Shown piece after piece: positions 9,212 through 19,326 of a stretch of DNA of 43,595 nt; the first letter of the stretch is position 1, and every line of letters begins with the position of its first letter. The stretch spans positions 1-43,595 of the forward strand of contig JAITOF010000018.1 of NCBI GenBank assembly GCA_031290095.1. The letters run 5' to 3'. The position numbers and the translations under genes are program-made. The notes under the pieces were generated by a model. The model did not search any database. It was not told the DNA's origin and worked only from the letters and a program-made list of their open reading frames with translations. Origin of the DNA: Candidatus Methanoplasma porotermitis (GTDB lineage Archaea; Thermoplasmatota; Thermoplasmata; Methanomassiliicoccales; Methanomethylophilaceae).

Positions 9212-10557
9212 CGCCTCTTCCTCCTGACATGCTCCCATACGGGGCTGTGCATGGACGAGAATATCTCTTCCGTGAAGTTCAGGACCCCGTCGTATCCCGC
9301 GAGGGCGTGCCTCCTCTCGTGGTTGTGGTCGCAGAAGGCGACGTTCATCTTGTATGCCAAAGGCCGTTCTTTGACGCCGCCGACAAGGATGTCCGCACCC
9401 TTCTCTTTCATGAACTTCTCCAGTTCTGAAGGGTTGGCGTCGTCGAGGACCACGGCATCCGCGCCCACTAGGCGGCGTATCGCCTCATACTCGTCGGAGG
9501 AGCCGGTCTGCGTCCCCACCATGACCGTCTTCATCCCGAGGCTGTTGAACTGCCTTACGAGAGAAATCGCCTTGAACCCGCCGCCAACGTAGATTGCAGC
9601 GCGCTTGCCCGAGAGGGCGCGTCGGTACGGTTCCAGAAGGGGGCCTATGCGTGCCTCCTCCGTCGCGATGAACGCCTTCGCCCTCTCTGCGCATCCGTCG
9701 TCGCCGAGGGCCTCGGCGGTACGCAGGATAGATGCCGACGTGCCCTCCACGCCGAAGAAGCTGACCTTTGTGAACGGTATTCGGAACTCCTCCTCCATGC
9801 ACTTTGCCAAATATGTCATGGACCCGGCGCACTGCACGATGTTGAGGGTTGCAGACGGCGCCTTTATGAGGCTGTCGTGGCAGGAGTCCCCCGTGAACGT
9901 GGATATCACGGGCACGCCTATCTTTTCAAGATACGACCTGACTATCCACGCCTCTCCGGCCAGGTTGTAGTCCCCGAGGAAGTTCACGCCCTTCTTCCTC
10001 TCGACGTCGGAATGCGGGCGCATCAGCTCCATCAGCGCCTCGCAGGCAAGCCTGTAGCCGTGCGCCTTGTTACCGGAGAACCCGGGCGACTGCACAGGAA
10101 TGAACCTCGTGCCAGGATGTTTTTGCGACGCCCTTCTGCAAACAGCCCGTATATCGTCGCCTATCACCCCGGCGATGCATGTGGCATACACGAACACCAG
10201 CTTGGGGGAGTGTTCTGCGGCTATCTCGTCGATCGCCGCCTCTAGTTTGACCTCTCCGCCGAATATGATGTTCTTCTCCGTCATGTCGGTGGAGTAGCTG
10301 TTGCGGTAGCGTTCGCTCCCGCTCGTCAGGCTGCCGCGTATGTCCCAAGTGTAGCTGGCGCACCCTATGGGGCCGTGGACGACATGGAACGCGTCGGTTA
10401 TGGGGTTCAGGACCACCCTTGCACCGCAGTAGACGCATGCACGTTGGCTCACTGAGCCCGAGACGCTGTCCGCCCCGCATCTGACGTCCCCCTCCGTGCC
10501 GGTGCGCACGGAATCCATGCGCTCGTCGAGGACGGACCCCCTCTGGTCTTCGCGCAT
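9208..10557 (-). CDS. nifE: Nitrogenase iron-molybdenum cofactor biosynthesis protein NifE
   Basis: CVYCGARVVLNPITDAFHVVHGPIGCASYTWDIRG, YATCIAGVIGDDI; position between nifK and nifN. Confidence 0.9.
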   Translation of the reverse strand: MREDQRGSVLDERMDSVRTGTEGDVRCGADSVSGSVSQRACVYCGARVVLNPITDAFHVVHGPIGCASYTWDIRGSLTSGSERYRNSYSTDMTEKNIIFGGEVKLEAAIDEIAAEHSPKLVFVYATCIAGVIGDDIRAVCRRASQKHPGTRFIPVQSPGFSGNKAHGYRLACEALMELMRPHSDVERKKGVNFLGDYNLAGEAWIVRSYLEKIGVPVISTFTGDSCHDSLIKAPSATLNIVQCAGSMTYLAKCMEEEFRIPFTKVSFFGVEGTSASILRTAEALGDDGCAERAKAFIATEEARIGPLLEPYRRALSGKRAAIYVGGGFKAISLVRQFNSLGMKTVMVGTQTGSSDEYEAIRRLVGADAVVLDDANPSELEKFMKEKGADILVGGVKERPLAYKMNVAFCDHNHERRHALAGYDGVLNFTEEIFSSMHSPVWEHVRRKRR

Positions 10558-10565
10558 CCCTTGCG

Positions 10566-11933
10566 TCACATCACGATCTCCAAGTCTTCGTCCGCGCATG
10601 TGCGGTCGCGGTATTCCATCAGGGCGTTCGCTATCATCTCGACCAGGCGCATGGCTCCCTTGTACCCGACGATCGGCATGTAGGAGTGGACGTATCGATC
10701 GAGCACCGGGAACCCCGCCCTCACGAACGGGATGTCCTCGGCCTTCGCGATCTGCTTCCCGTACGTGGTCCCTATCAAGACGTCCACGCGTTCCCGCTTG
10801 ATCCACTGGTGAAGCTCGAAGAGGTCCGCGTTGCTCTTCGCCCTGCACCCCTCGGCCCCATGTTTTTTCAGAAGCTTCTCGGCTTCGGCCTCGAACTTCT
10901 CCGACGGGGTCCCCGTCACGGAGTATATAGGCGTCATGCCCAGCTCGAGGACGAAGCTCATCAGGCCCAGCACGGTGTCTGGATCTCCGAACACGGCGGC
11001 CGTCTTCCCTGCGTAGTTCTGGTGGGAGTCCACCATTATGTCGATCAGCTGCCCCCTCTCCCTTTCGACGCATGGAGGGATGCTCCCTATGCCGGACAGC
11101 GAAGCGGCCTCCATCACGAAGTCGTCGGTGTTCTCCACCCCTATGGGGTATGGCAAGACCCTGTGAGGGACTTTGCACTTGCGCTCAAGGGCGCGACATG
11201 GCTCCGTCGATATGACGTCGCCGAGGCCCAAGGCCGTCCTGCAGTCTCCGAGGGAGACGATTTCGGGTATCGTCGTCCCGCCGTCGGGATACATGTCGTA
11301 ATGCCCGAGAAGCGGCGAGTCCATGACTCCGCTCTGGTCGGGGAACATCACGAAGTCGAGGGACAGCGACTCCAGCAGGGATCTCAGCTCCCGCAGGTCC
11401 CCGGGGTTCATCCACCCCGGGAACACGGCGACCCTCCCGTTGCTCTGGCCTGTCGAGGCCGATAGATAGTTGATGAAGCCGCACATCATGTTGTAGTATC
11501 CCGTGACATGAGACCCGACGTAGCTCGGGGTGTTCGCATGCACGACGTGCTTGCCGTCGGGAACCGTCATCTCTTGGATGAACGAACGCACGTCGTCGCC
11601 GATGGTCTCGCTGAGGCAGGTGGTGTGCACTGCGATTATGTCGGGCTTGTAGATGTCGAAGACGTTTTTGACCCCGGTCTTTATGTTGCTGCCGCCTCCG
11701 AACACGGAGGCCCCCTCGGTGAAGGAGCTTGAGACGGCGATCGCCGGCTCCTTGAAATGCCTCGACAGCACGGTCCTGTGGTATGACGCGCAGCCCTGCG
11801 AGCCGTGGCTGAGCGGCATGCATCCGTGCACCCCTAGGGCGGCGTACATCGCGCCCACGGGCTGGCAGGTCTTGCAGGGGTTGATCCTGAGCGCGACCCG
11901 TTCGACAGAGCTTGGAGGAGTAAAGTCCAACAT
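10566..11933 (-). CDS. nifK: Nitrogenase molybdenum-iron protein beta chain
   Basis: RINPCKTCQPVGAMYAALGVHGCMPLSHGSQGCASYHR, HTTCLSETIGDD P-cluster cysteines. Confidence 0.93.
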   Translation of the reverse strand: MLDFTPPSSVERVALRINPCKTCQPVGAMYAALGVHGCMPLSHGSQGCASYHRTVLSRHFKEPAIAVSSSFTEGASVFGGGSNIKTGVKNVFDIYKPDIIAVHTTCLSETIGDDVRSFIQEMTVPDGKHVVHANTPSYVGSHVTGYYNMMCGFINYLSASTGQSNGRVAVFPGWMNPGDLRELRSLLESLSLDFVMFPDQSGVMDSPLLGHYDMYPDGGTTIPEIVSLGDCRTALGLGDVISTEPCRALERKCKVPHRVLPYPIGVENTDDFVMEAASLSGIGSIPPCVERERGQLIDIMVDSHQNYAGKTAAVFGDPDTVLGLMSFVLELGMTPIYSVTGTPSEKFEAEAEKLLKKHGAEGCRAKSNADLFELHQWIKRERVDVLIGTTYGKQIAKAEDIPFVRAGFPVLDRYVHSYMPIVGYKGAMRLVEMIANALMEYRDRTCADEDLEIVM

Positions 11934-13534
11934 CAGCCCTTGCCTCCATCGGAGACCGACCCCTCCAGCACGGACCCGGTCCTCCACTTTGGAGTTATCA
12001 GGCGCCATGCAGGTATGGTCATCCCCATAGCGAGGTCTCGTCCGAAGTTGTATGCCCCGGCGTACCCTGCGTAGGGGCCGCTGTAGTCGTAAGAGTGTAT
12101 CTGCCTAGAGTACACCCCGTGCTTCTCAATGATATACTTGTCCTTGATCCCGGAGAAGAACATGTCGGGCCTGAGGGTGCGTATTATCGTCTCCGCCTCG
12201 GCCTCGTTTAGATCGTCCACTATCAGGCCGCCGTCCATGTCCGGCATCATTCCGGCGTAGTCCTCGGGGACGACGCCCCCCGCGTTCAGCTCTGCCCGCC
12301 GCTCGTCGCCGAGGAAGTCGAGGTATCGATCCTTGTCGGCCTCCACCTCGATCGATCCTATGTTCTTGCTGTCGGCGTCGTCCTTGATCGTCGGTATGAC
12401 CTTCCTGCCTTCGTAGTCGTCCCTGTGCGCGAACTCGTACCCTGCCATCACCGTCTTGACCCCAAGCTCCTCCAGAAGCTTCTGGTAGTGGTGCGACCTG
12501 GAGCCGCCGCTGTATATCGCGGCGGTCTTCCCCTCCAGAATCGATCTGAAATGCGAGATGTCGTCCGCGATGGCAGCCGTCTCTTCTGCGACGACCTGCT
12601 CGACGCGCTCGGCCAGGCTCGGGTCTCCGAAGTAGCGTGCGATTTTGCGCAGCGAATCGGCGGTGGGTCCGAGCCCGATGAAGTTCACTTTCAGCCAGTC
12701 GATGCCGTAGCGGGCCTTCATCATTTCTGCGATGTAGTTTATGGACCTGTGGCATTGGACAAGGTTCAAAGTCGCAGTATGAGACTTGGCGATGTTCTCG
12801 TAGCTGCCGTCGCCGGTGAACACAGAGACGACCTCTATCCCGCATTTTCTCAAGATCCTCTCGGTCTCCCAGCCGTCCCCGCCGATGTTGTACTCCCCCA
12901 GCAGGTTCACGGAGATCCTCGAAGGGGCAGGGGAGCTGACGTCGGCCCCGATCACGCGCCGCATTAGCTGGTTGTTGGCGATGTGATGCCCTCCGCTCTG
13001 GCTCACGCCCTTGTAGCCTTCGCAGCTGAAGGCCATGCACGGTATGCCGTACTCGTTCTCGATCTGCGACGCCACCGCGTGTATGTCGTCCCCTATCAGC
13101 CCGATCGGGCAGGTGGAGCATATCATTATGGACTTGGGCTTCTTCTCGAAGGTCGCCATGGCCTCGGCGATCGCGGCCTTAAGCTTCTTGTCGCCGCCGA
13201 ACACGATGTCGGCCTCCTGCATGTCGGTCGAGAAGCAATACTGCGTCCAGGACCCTTCTGGGCCGCGCGCCTTGTTCCTCCTGGTCCCCCAAGAGTAGAA
13301 CCCGCACCCGATCGGCCCGTGCGTTATCACCAAAGTGTCCTTCAGCGGGCCAAGGACCACGCCTTTGCATCCGGCGTAGCAACATCCGCGGTGCGTCATT
13401 ATGCCCGGTATGGCCCGGGTGTTGGCGGATATCTGCTTCTCCGAGCCGTCATGGTCTATGGCTACCATGTGGTCCTTGCGGTTCTTGTAAACCTTGGGGT
13501 CGTATTTTCCCAATATGGTCTCCGTCCCTGTCAT
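11933..13534 (-). CDS. nifD: Nitrogenase molybdenum-iron protein alpha chain
   Basis: AGCKGVVLGPLKDTLVITHGPIGCGFYSWG, CSTCPIGLIGDDI, CEGYKGVSQSGGHHIAN, NLVQCHRSINYI, IHSYDYSGPYAGY; insertion between ~TIKDDADS and IIRTLRP as in methanogen/Clostridium-type NifD. Confidence 0.95.
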   Translation of the reverse strand: MTGTETILGKYDPKVYKNRKDHMVAIDHDGSEKQISANTRAIPGIMTHRGCCYAGCKGVVLGPLKDTLVITHGPIGCGFYSWGTRRNKARGPEGSWTQYCFSTDMQEADIVFGGDKKLKAAIAEAMATFEKKPKSIMICSTCPIGLIGDDIHAVASQIENEYGIPCMAFSCEGYKGVSQSGGHHIANNQLMRRVIGADVSSPAPSRISVNLLGEYNIGGDGWETERILRKCGIEVVSVFTGDGSYENIAKSHTATLNLVQCHRSINYIAEMMKARYGIDWLKVNFIGLGPTADSLRKIARYFGDPSLAERVEQVVAEETAAIADDISHFRSILEGKTAAIYSGGSRSHHYQKLLEELGVKTVMAGYEFAHRDDYEGRKVIPTIKDDADSKNIGSIEVEADKDRYLDFLGDERRAELNAGGVVPEDYAGMMPDMDGGLIVDDLNEAEAETIIRTLRPDMFFSGIKDKYIIEKHGVYSRQIHSYDYSGPYAGYAGAYNFGRDLAMGMTIPAWRLITPKWRTGSVLEGSVSDGGKG

Positions 13535-13536
13535 TG

Positions 13537-13911
13537 TCACACACCCGTCGACTCGCCGGTGCGGACGACGTACGACTCCGACACCGGCAGGACGAAGATC
13601 CTGCCGTCCCCCATGTTTCCCGTCTTGTTCGCGTTTATTATCACGTCGACGGCGCGTTCCGCTTCCCCGTCCTCTACGACCGTCATGAAAAACCTCTTTG
13701 CGATCAGGCGGGAGTTCCTGAGGAGTATCTCGTCGACGGGCGAGTTCAGAATCTCGTTCGGCACTCCTTCGATGACGGCAGGAAGCATCCCCCTCCCCCG
13801 TCCGAGGCATGCCTTGGCCGCGAATCCTGGGAACCCCGCCTCGGCAAGAGCGTCCCTTGTGGCGCCCATCTTGTTGGGCCTTATGAATGCCACGATCTCC
13901 TTCACGATCAC
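13537..13911 (-). CDS. nifI2: Nitrogenase-associated PII-like regulator NifI2
   Basis: GlnB-like fold motifs (MIVKEIVAFIRPNKMGATRDALAEAGFPG... GDGRIFVLPVSESYVVRTGE) between nifI1 and nifD. Confidence 0.9.
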   Translation of the reverse strand: MIVKEIVAFIRPNKMGATRDALAEAGFPGFAAKACLGRGRGMLPAVIEGVPNEILNSPVDEILLRNSRLIAKRFFMTVVEDGEAERAVDVIINANKTGNMGDGRIFVLPVSESYVVRTGESTGV

Positions 13912-14240
13912 ACCGCCCGGTCCATGTCGCCCGTGCTTATCGTGTATGACGCCGTGACGGGTATCACGAATATCCTCCCGTCGCCGAAATGGCCGTTCTC
14001 CCCAGTGCGCGCGCTATGGAGGATCGTGCGTATGACGTCGTCCTTGTTCTCGTCCTCGACCGCCACCATGAGCATCTCCTTTGGTATCTCGTCGTAGCGG
14101 ACGTCGCCGATCTTGATGCCGCGCTGCTTCCCGCGTCCGAAGACTTCCATCTTCGTCATTCCCGGGAACCCTGCGTCCAGAAGGTCGGACATGACTCCGG
14201 GCGCCTTCTCCGGCCTGACGATGGCTTGGATGAGGAACAA
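13908..14240 (-). CDS. nifI1: Nitrogenase-associated PII-like regulator NifI1
   Basis: GlnB-like; FLIQAIVRPEKAPGVMSDLLDAGFPGMTKMEVFGRGKQRGI...FGDGRIFVIPVTASYTISTGD; directly downstream of nifH. Confidence 0.92.
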   Translation of the reverse strand: MFLIQAIVRPEKAPGVMSDLLDAGFPGMTKMEVFGRGKQRGIKIGDVRYDEIPKEMLMVAVEDENKDDVIRTILHSARTGENGHFGDGRIFVIPVTASYTISTGDMDRAV

Positions 14241-14244
14241 CTCA

Positions 14245-15129
<885 letters not shown>

Positions 15130-15161
15130 TTACACAATTATATATAATATCTCGTATTTTT

Positions 15162-15177
15162 CTATACTAATGTATAG
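15162..15177. promoter_or_regulatory. Palindrome CTATAC-TAAT-GTATAG in AT-rich divergent promoter between nifH and anfO-like gene
   Basis: Perfect 6-4-6 dyad in ~240-bp AT-rich intergenic region. Confidence 0.5.
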
Positions 15178-15309
15178 TGTATAAAATAATTAATAGATAA
15201 ATGTCTAATAATTTATTTGATGTTCAATACAAAACAATGTACGACAAACAAGACTCCTATGTGATGTTTAGTCATATTCGGCGTCGTTTGAAAACGGAAC
15301 GTGGAGACG

Positions 15310-15927
15310 ATGTGTGACAGGACGAAGATAGCGGTGATCGTCGGGCCAAGCGGCTCGGTCTGCTCCGCCGACGCAGGAACGGGGATAGCGAAGTACGGGA
15401 AGAAGGACGGAATATGGGAAGAAGGACGCGGCATCCCGTACTCGGCAGACCTCGGCGGAGGGCTGTCCGCCGCAAGAGCGTCCGCAGAGGAGCTTTGCAG
15501 AGGGCTTGCGGACTGCAGAGCGATAGTCGGGACGTCGGTAGCTGGGGCGCTATACAGGGCGTTCGACCGGAACGGCCTTGCAGTATTGGAGACAACGTCC
15601 TTCGACCCTTCCGATCTGCCTTGTTTGGAGAGGCTTCTCGACGAACGTCCGCAAAACGCAGACAGCATCGGGCCGGAAGCCGTCGACGACGAAGGAAACT
15701 ATTTTATCGACATGACCTCAGTGCAGAAGGCGCATCCGGAGTTCTCGTCCAAGATGATCCTGAAGGGCTTTCTGGAGGATGCGCCCTTCCTCTCGCTCGA
15801 GGTCGTGTGCGAGCACGTGCCGCCGTGGATAGAGGAGAGGGAAGACCTCGAACTGTCGTCCGTGAGCAGGCCTGACGGGGCGCTCCTCACTATAAGGCGG
15901 AAAGCATGCCGGAGGAGTTTGGATTGA
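15310..15927 (+). CDS. AnfO-family nitrogenase accessory protein
   Basis: KIAVIVGPSGSVCSADAGTGIAKYGKKDGIWEEGRGIPY...CRAIVGTSVAGALYRAFDRNGLAVLE and SSKMILKGFLEDAPFLSLEVVCEHVPPWIEE match my recollection of AnfO architecture; adjacent to nifH. Confidence 0.75.
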   Translation: MCDRTKIAVIVGPSGSVCSADAGTGIAKYGKKDGIWEEGRGIPYSADLGGGLSAARASAEELCRGLADCRAIVGTSVAGALYRAFDRNGLAVLETTSFDPSDLPCLERLLDERPQNADSIGPEAVDDEGNYFIDMTSVQKAHPEFSSKMILKGFLEDAPFLSLEVVCEHVPPWIEEREDLELSSVSRPDGALLTIRRKACRRSLD

Positions 15928-16928
15928 GAGGCCTGAAAGGGATAACCGCAACGACCCGCGACAGGGGATCCACCCTCCTGACGCTGAACAGGAAGAATGT
16001 CATATCCACAGAAGCAGGCAAGCTCGTCCCGCAATACACAGAGTCTGACGTAAGGAAAAAGTACAACGGGTCGGCGGCGATATACGACAGCGGCTCCGTA
16101 AAGTCGATATCTATGGAGGAAAGGTCGCCCGTCCGGACGCCCTTGGGCATGATCGAGGCGGAGCTGGTCACGTTTTACGAGTCCGGGGCGCTGAAACGGG
16201 TGTTCCCGGTCAACGGGAAGATCGGCGGCTTCTGGACGGAAGCGGACGAGACGGCGCTGTGCCCTGTCCTCAGCATGCCGCTCCCGTGCGGAACCGTGAC
16301 CGCTAGGTTCGTGAACATATCGTTCCGCGAGGACGGGGGAATCAGGTCGGTCACGCTGTGGCCCGGGGAGACTCCGGAGATAGACACGCCGACGGGGGCG
16401 ATGAGGATAAGGATCGGGGCCTCGTTCCACCCTAACGGGAGGTTGAGGACTACCGAGCCTGCGCGCCCCACGGACATATGCACGCCAATCGGGACGATAT
16501 CTGCGTTCGACACCGACGCCGTGGGAGTCAATGCGGACACCGGGTCGTTGGAGTTCTCCTGCGACGGAGAGGTCAGGCGGCTCAGGACAGTGAACAGCGG
16601 CGTGACGGCATGCGTCGGCGATAAACAGCACAGTTTCTCTCCAGGCGTCCGCCCGAGCCTCCTGTCCGCGTCAGGGTGGGAAGTCGCTCCGCTGACAGTG
16701 TGCTTCGACGACGACGGCTCAGTCGCCTTCGACGGGGTGCGGAGCGAGTTTAGGACAGGAGACGCCCGTTTCAGGATTTGGAGGCACGCAGTCCCGATGC
16801 CTGTGGACATAAGCGGCATGAACGGGGATGGAACAGATGCGACGGAAGAACAATCCTGCACCGCCGTTGCTGAACAGACGGCCATGCCGACCAGGGGCCG
16901 CGATCCTCACTCCCTTGTCAGGCTCTGA
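15906..16928 (+). CDS. Uncharacterised nif-linked protein (repetitive, likely beta-rich)
   Basis: Overlaps the AnfO-like gene by 22 nt; recurrent segments such as TPLGMIEAELVTFYESGALKRVFPVNGKIGGFW / TPTGAMRIRIGASFHPNGRLRTTEPARP / TPIGTISAFDTDAVGV. Confidence 0.75.
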   Translation: MPEEFGLRGLKGITATTRDRGSTLLTLNRKNVISTEAGKLVPQYTESDVRKKYNGSAAIYDSGSVKSISMEERSPVRTPLGMIEAELVTFYESGALKRVFPVNGKIGGFWTEADETALCPVLSMPLPCGTVTARFVNISFREDGGIRSVTLWPGETPEIDTPTGAMRIRIGASFHPNGRLRTTEPARPTDICTPIGTISAFDTDAVGVNADTGSLEFSCDGEVRRLRTVNSGVTACVGDKQHSFSPGVRPSLLSASGWEVAPLTVCFDDDGSVAFDGVRSEFRTGDARFRIWRHAVPMPVDISGMNGDGTDATEEQSCTAVAEQTAMPTRGRDPHSLVRL

Positions 16929-17386
16929 GATTGCGCCAAAGAACGTCCGCACTCGGGGCAGAACTTGCGGACTTCTCCGATAGACGCGCCGCATGCGGGA
17001 CACTCGGCATCCTCGTTCAAGATTGCAACATACGTCTGGCCGCGCGCTCCTCCGCGCATGCCGACGACCGAAACGACCTTCCTGTCTCCCGGCCCGTAGT
17101 CCTTGGCACTGACAGATTTGCTCATGATCAGATACGTCACGCCCACGTAGATCAGCAATGCAGTTATGATCCAACAACCGAACATGACTATGAAATGGGT
17201 GAACGGGTCAATGGCAAACGTATATTCGTCCGGATATCCCCACAGCCTGCCGCCGTCGAACGCGCCGAATATGTGATAGGATACGAACAGCGACGCAATC
17301 CCGGCGACAACAATCGTTGCGCCCGTTCGAAGTATCGCGTGGGACGATATAAACACCCCCGTCGTCGCTCCATCTTCCTTTGCCAA
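16907..17386 (-). CDS. Small membrane protein with C-terminal zinc ribbon
   Basis: Two TM-like segments, then CPACGASIGEVRKFCPECG (two CxxC). Confidence 0.7.
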   Translation of the reverse strand: MAKEDGATTGVFISSHAILRTGATIVVAGIASLFVSYHIFGAFDGGRLWGYPDEYTFAIDPFTHFIVMFGCWIITALLIYVGVTYLIMSKSVSAKDYGPGDRKVVSVVGMRGGARGQTYVAILNEDAECPACGASIGEVRKFCPECGRSLAQSQSLTRE

Positions 17387-17456
17387 AACTCATCCCTCCG
17401 CCGACCCGTCGAATATCGGCGCAAATCGGCAAATGCGCCCGATGGAATGTAGTGAG

Positions 17457-17529
17457 TGCAACCGCCGGGATTCGAACCCGGGTAGCAAGCTTGGAAGGCT
17501 TGAATCCTGACCAGCTAGATTACAGTTGC
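17457..17529 (-). tRNA. tRNA-Gly (TCC)
   Basis: Acceptor GCAACTG/CGGTTGC, anticodon stem CAAGC-CTTCCAA-GCTTG, T-arm CCGGGTTCGAATCCCGG. Confidence 0.93.
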
Positions 17530-17696
17530 ATTTGTCGCTCCCTAATTTCTAAATGATATATAACACTGATGTGTTCGCATTCAGGCGTTCTGTCGTCCCT
17601 TCGGATGGACGGGGCGATTGGATGCCTGCATGGAGCGCCCCTTAGCTCGTGCTGAAAGGCGCCTGCACAAAAACGACCCCGGATGATAGAAGTGAG

Positions 17697-17769
17697 TGGA
17701 CTGGGCGAGATTTGAACTCGCGACTTCTTGCTTGCAAAGCAAGCGATCTTCCAGCTGATCTACCAGCCC
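17697..17769 (-). tRNA. tRNA-Ala (TGC)
   Basis: GGGCTGG/CCAGTCC with G3:U70, anticodon loop TTTGCAA, T-loop TTCAAAT. Confidence 0.95.
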
Positions 17770-17869
17770 GTGGGTCTCACGAACGGAGAACCATTATTAA
17801 AGCCTATCTTACATCGAAGATTCCGATAATATAATACCGAGGTCTTTGATACCTTTTTGAGGTAAGCTC

Positions 17870-18439
17870 ATGAGTCTCGTATCAAAGAACAGGAACAACA
17901 AGGTCATGCTTTTCATCGACCTCAGAAACGTCGTCAAAAGCGTTGAAACGGTTGAATCAGTGTATTTTAAATTGGATTTCTATACTTTGGCAAGGCAGCT
18001 CACAGGCCAACGCGAGCTGGTGGCCGCTTATGTTTTCGACACCCGCAAACCATATGGAGACGACGACCCGTCGAAGAAATTTCATGACAAGTTGCGCTAC
18101 AACGGCTTCCGCGTCATTGCCCGGGAGTCTTACGACCCTAACCGCAAGGAGCAAAAGGAAGTGGACGTGGCGATGGCATGCGAGCTTGTAGTCCATGCGC
18201 TCAGGGACCATTACGACGTCGCCATCGTCGTCAGCGGCGACCGCGACTTCATACCTGCTATACAGCATGTCCAAGCGGCCGGCAAACGAGTCGAGGTGGC
18301 GGCGTTCAGCAACTCCATCGGAGGAGAGCTGATCCGCACGGCCGACGAGTTCCATGAGCTTGGACACATGCCCCTTCTGTCCATGAACAACCTGAGCGAG
18401 GCCTCTTTCGACATGCCTGCGGATGCCGAGGGGGCCTGA
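17870..18439 (+). CDS. NYN-domain (LabA/DUF88-like PIN-fold) protein
   Basis: MLFIDLRNV..., KEVDVAMACELVVHALRDHYDVAIVVSGDRDFIPAIQHVQAAGKRVEVAAF. Confidence 0.9.
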   Translation: MSLVSKNRNNKVMLFIDLRNVVKSVETVESVYFKLDFYTLARQLTGQRELVAAYVFDTRKPYGDDDPSKKFHDKLRYNGFRVIARESYDPNRKEQKEVDVAMACELVVHALRDHYDVAIVVSGDRDFIPAIQHVQAAGKRVEVAAFSNSIGGELIRTADEFHELGHMPLLSMNNLSEASFDMPADAEGA

Positions 18440-18441
18440 AG

Positions 18442-19305
18442 ATGGCAGGCAAAGTGGATTTCAGAGATTTCATAGCTCAACTGAACAATCAGTTCGGGAC
18501 TACCGAAGGCGACTGGAACCAGCTGGCCAAAACAGCGATAGTCACATTCGAATATGACGACAAAAGGGACAACATATCCGGTAAATACAAGGGAGTCCCG
18601 GTGTTCCGCCACCGCGAGTACGAGAACACGATTCTCGCAGGGGAGACATGGATATGCAAACTCGACGGCAGTCATGACAACTATCACTTCGCCACCCCTG
18701 TTCAGAAGGTGGACGCGTCGTTCCTGTTCGAACTCAAAAAGGACCAGATTGACGAGATAGCCGAGACGGTATGGAAAAATCACGAGGGTGCGATCCGCCC
18801 CTCGCTTGAGGAGAGGTATCACGATATGATGATAGAGAACGTCTCCAAAGCGGTAGAGGACGCCAAATCAGGATTCAAAGCTGAGGTGGACGACCTCAAT
18901 GCCAAGATACGCACCTTGGAGCAACGTGACGCGGAGAGCAAGCAGATAATCGCCTCTCTCGAAGAGAAGGCGAAGGCCGTGCCCGTCTATCCTGTTAAGA
19001 TTACGCCAGGAGGGATGCCTCAGATGCTCCCTTCCGTTCAGACTTTGGCCCCCGTGTCGTCGGTGAGGCGCACAAGCCCCGACGCGATGCAGTCGGAGTT
19101 CTTCACCCAGTCGCGGTACTTCATACACGTGAGCGCCGACCACCGCATAATAGTGATACGCCCGCATGCCGAAGGGAACGTGGTGTGCATGGACAACACG
19201 ATCACGCTGGAAGGCCTGAGCATAATATCGTCGTTCAACGAGCCGTACGACATGGTGTCCGAGTACAGCTCCGAGTACGGAGGCCTGCTCGTCCATCTGA
19301 AATGA
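18442..19305 (+). CDS. Hypothetical protein, central coiled coil, co-directional with NYN gene
   Basis: ORF starts 2 nt after the NYN gene stop; coiled-coil region VSKAVEDAKSGFKAEVDDLNAKIRTLEQRDAESKQIIASLEEKAK. Confidence 0.8.
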   Translation: MAGKVDFRDFIAQLNNQFGTTEGDWNQLAKTAIVTFEYDDKRDNISGKYKGVPVFRHREYENTILAGETWICKLDGSHDNYHFATPVQKVDASFLFELKKDQIDEIAETVWKNHEGAIRPSLEERYHDMMIENVSKAVEDAKSGFKAEVDDLNAKIRTLEQRDAESKQIIASLEEKAKAVPVYPVKITPGGMPQMLPSVQTLAPVSSVRRTSPDAMQSEFFTQSRYFIHVSADHRIIVIRPHAEGNVVCMDNTITLEGLSIISSFNEPYDMVSEYSSEYGGLLVHLK

Positions 19306-19326
19306 AGCCGACCGGGAGACGGCACG

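Noticed and set aside
10686-11465. 259-aa plus-strand ORF opposite nifK
   Set aside because: Antisense shadow of nifK
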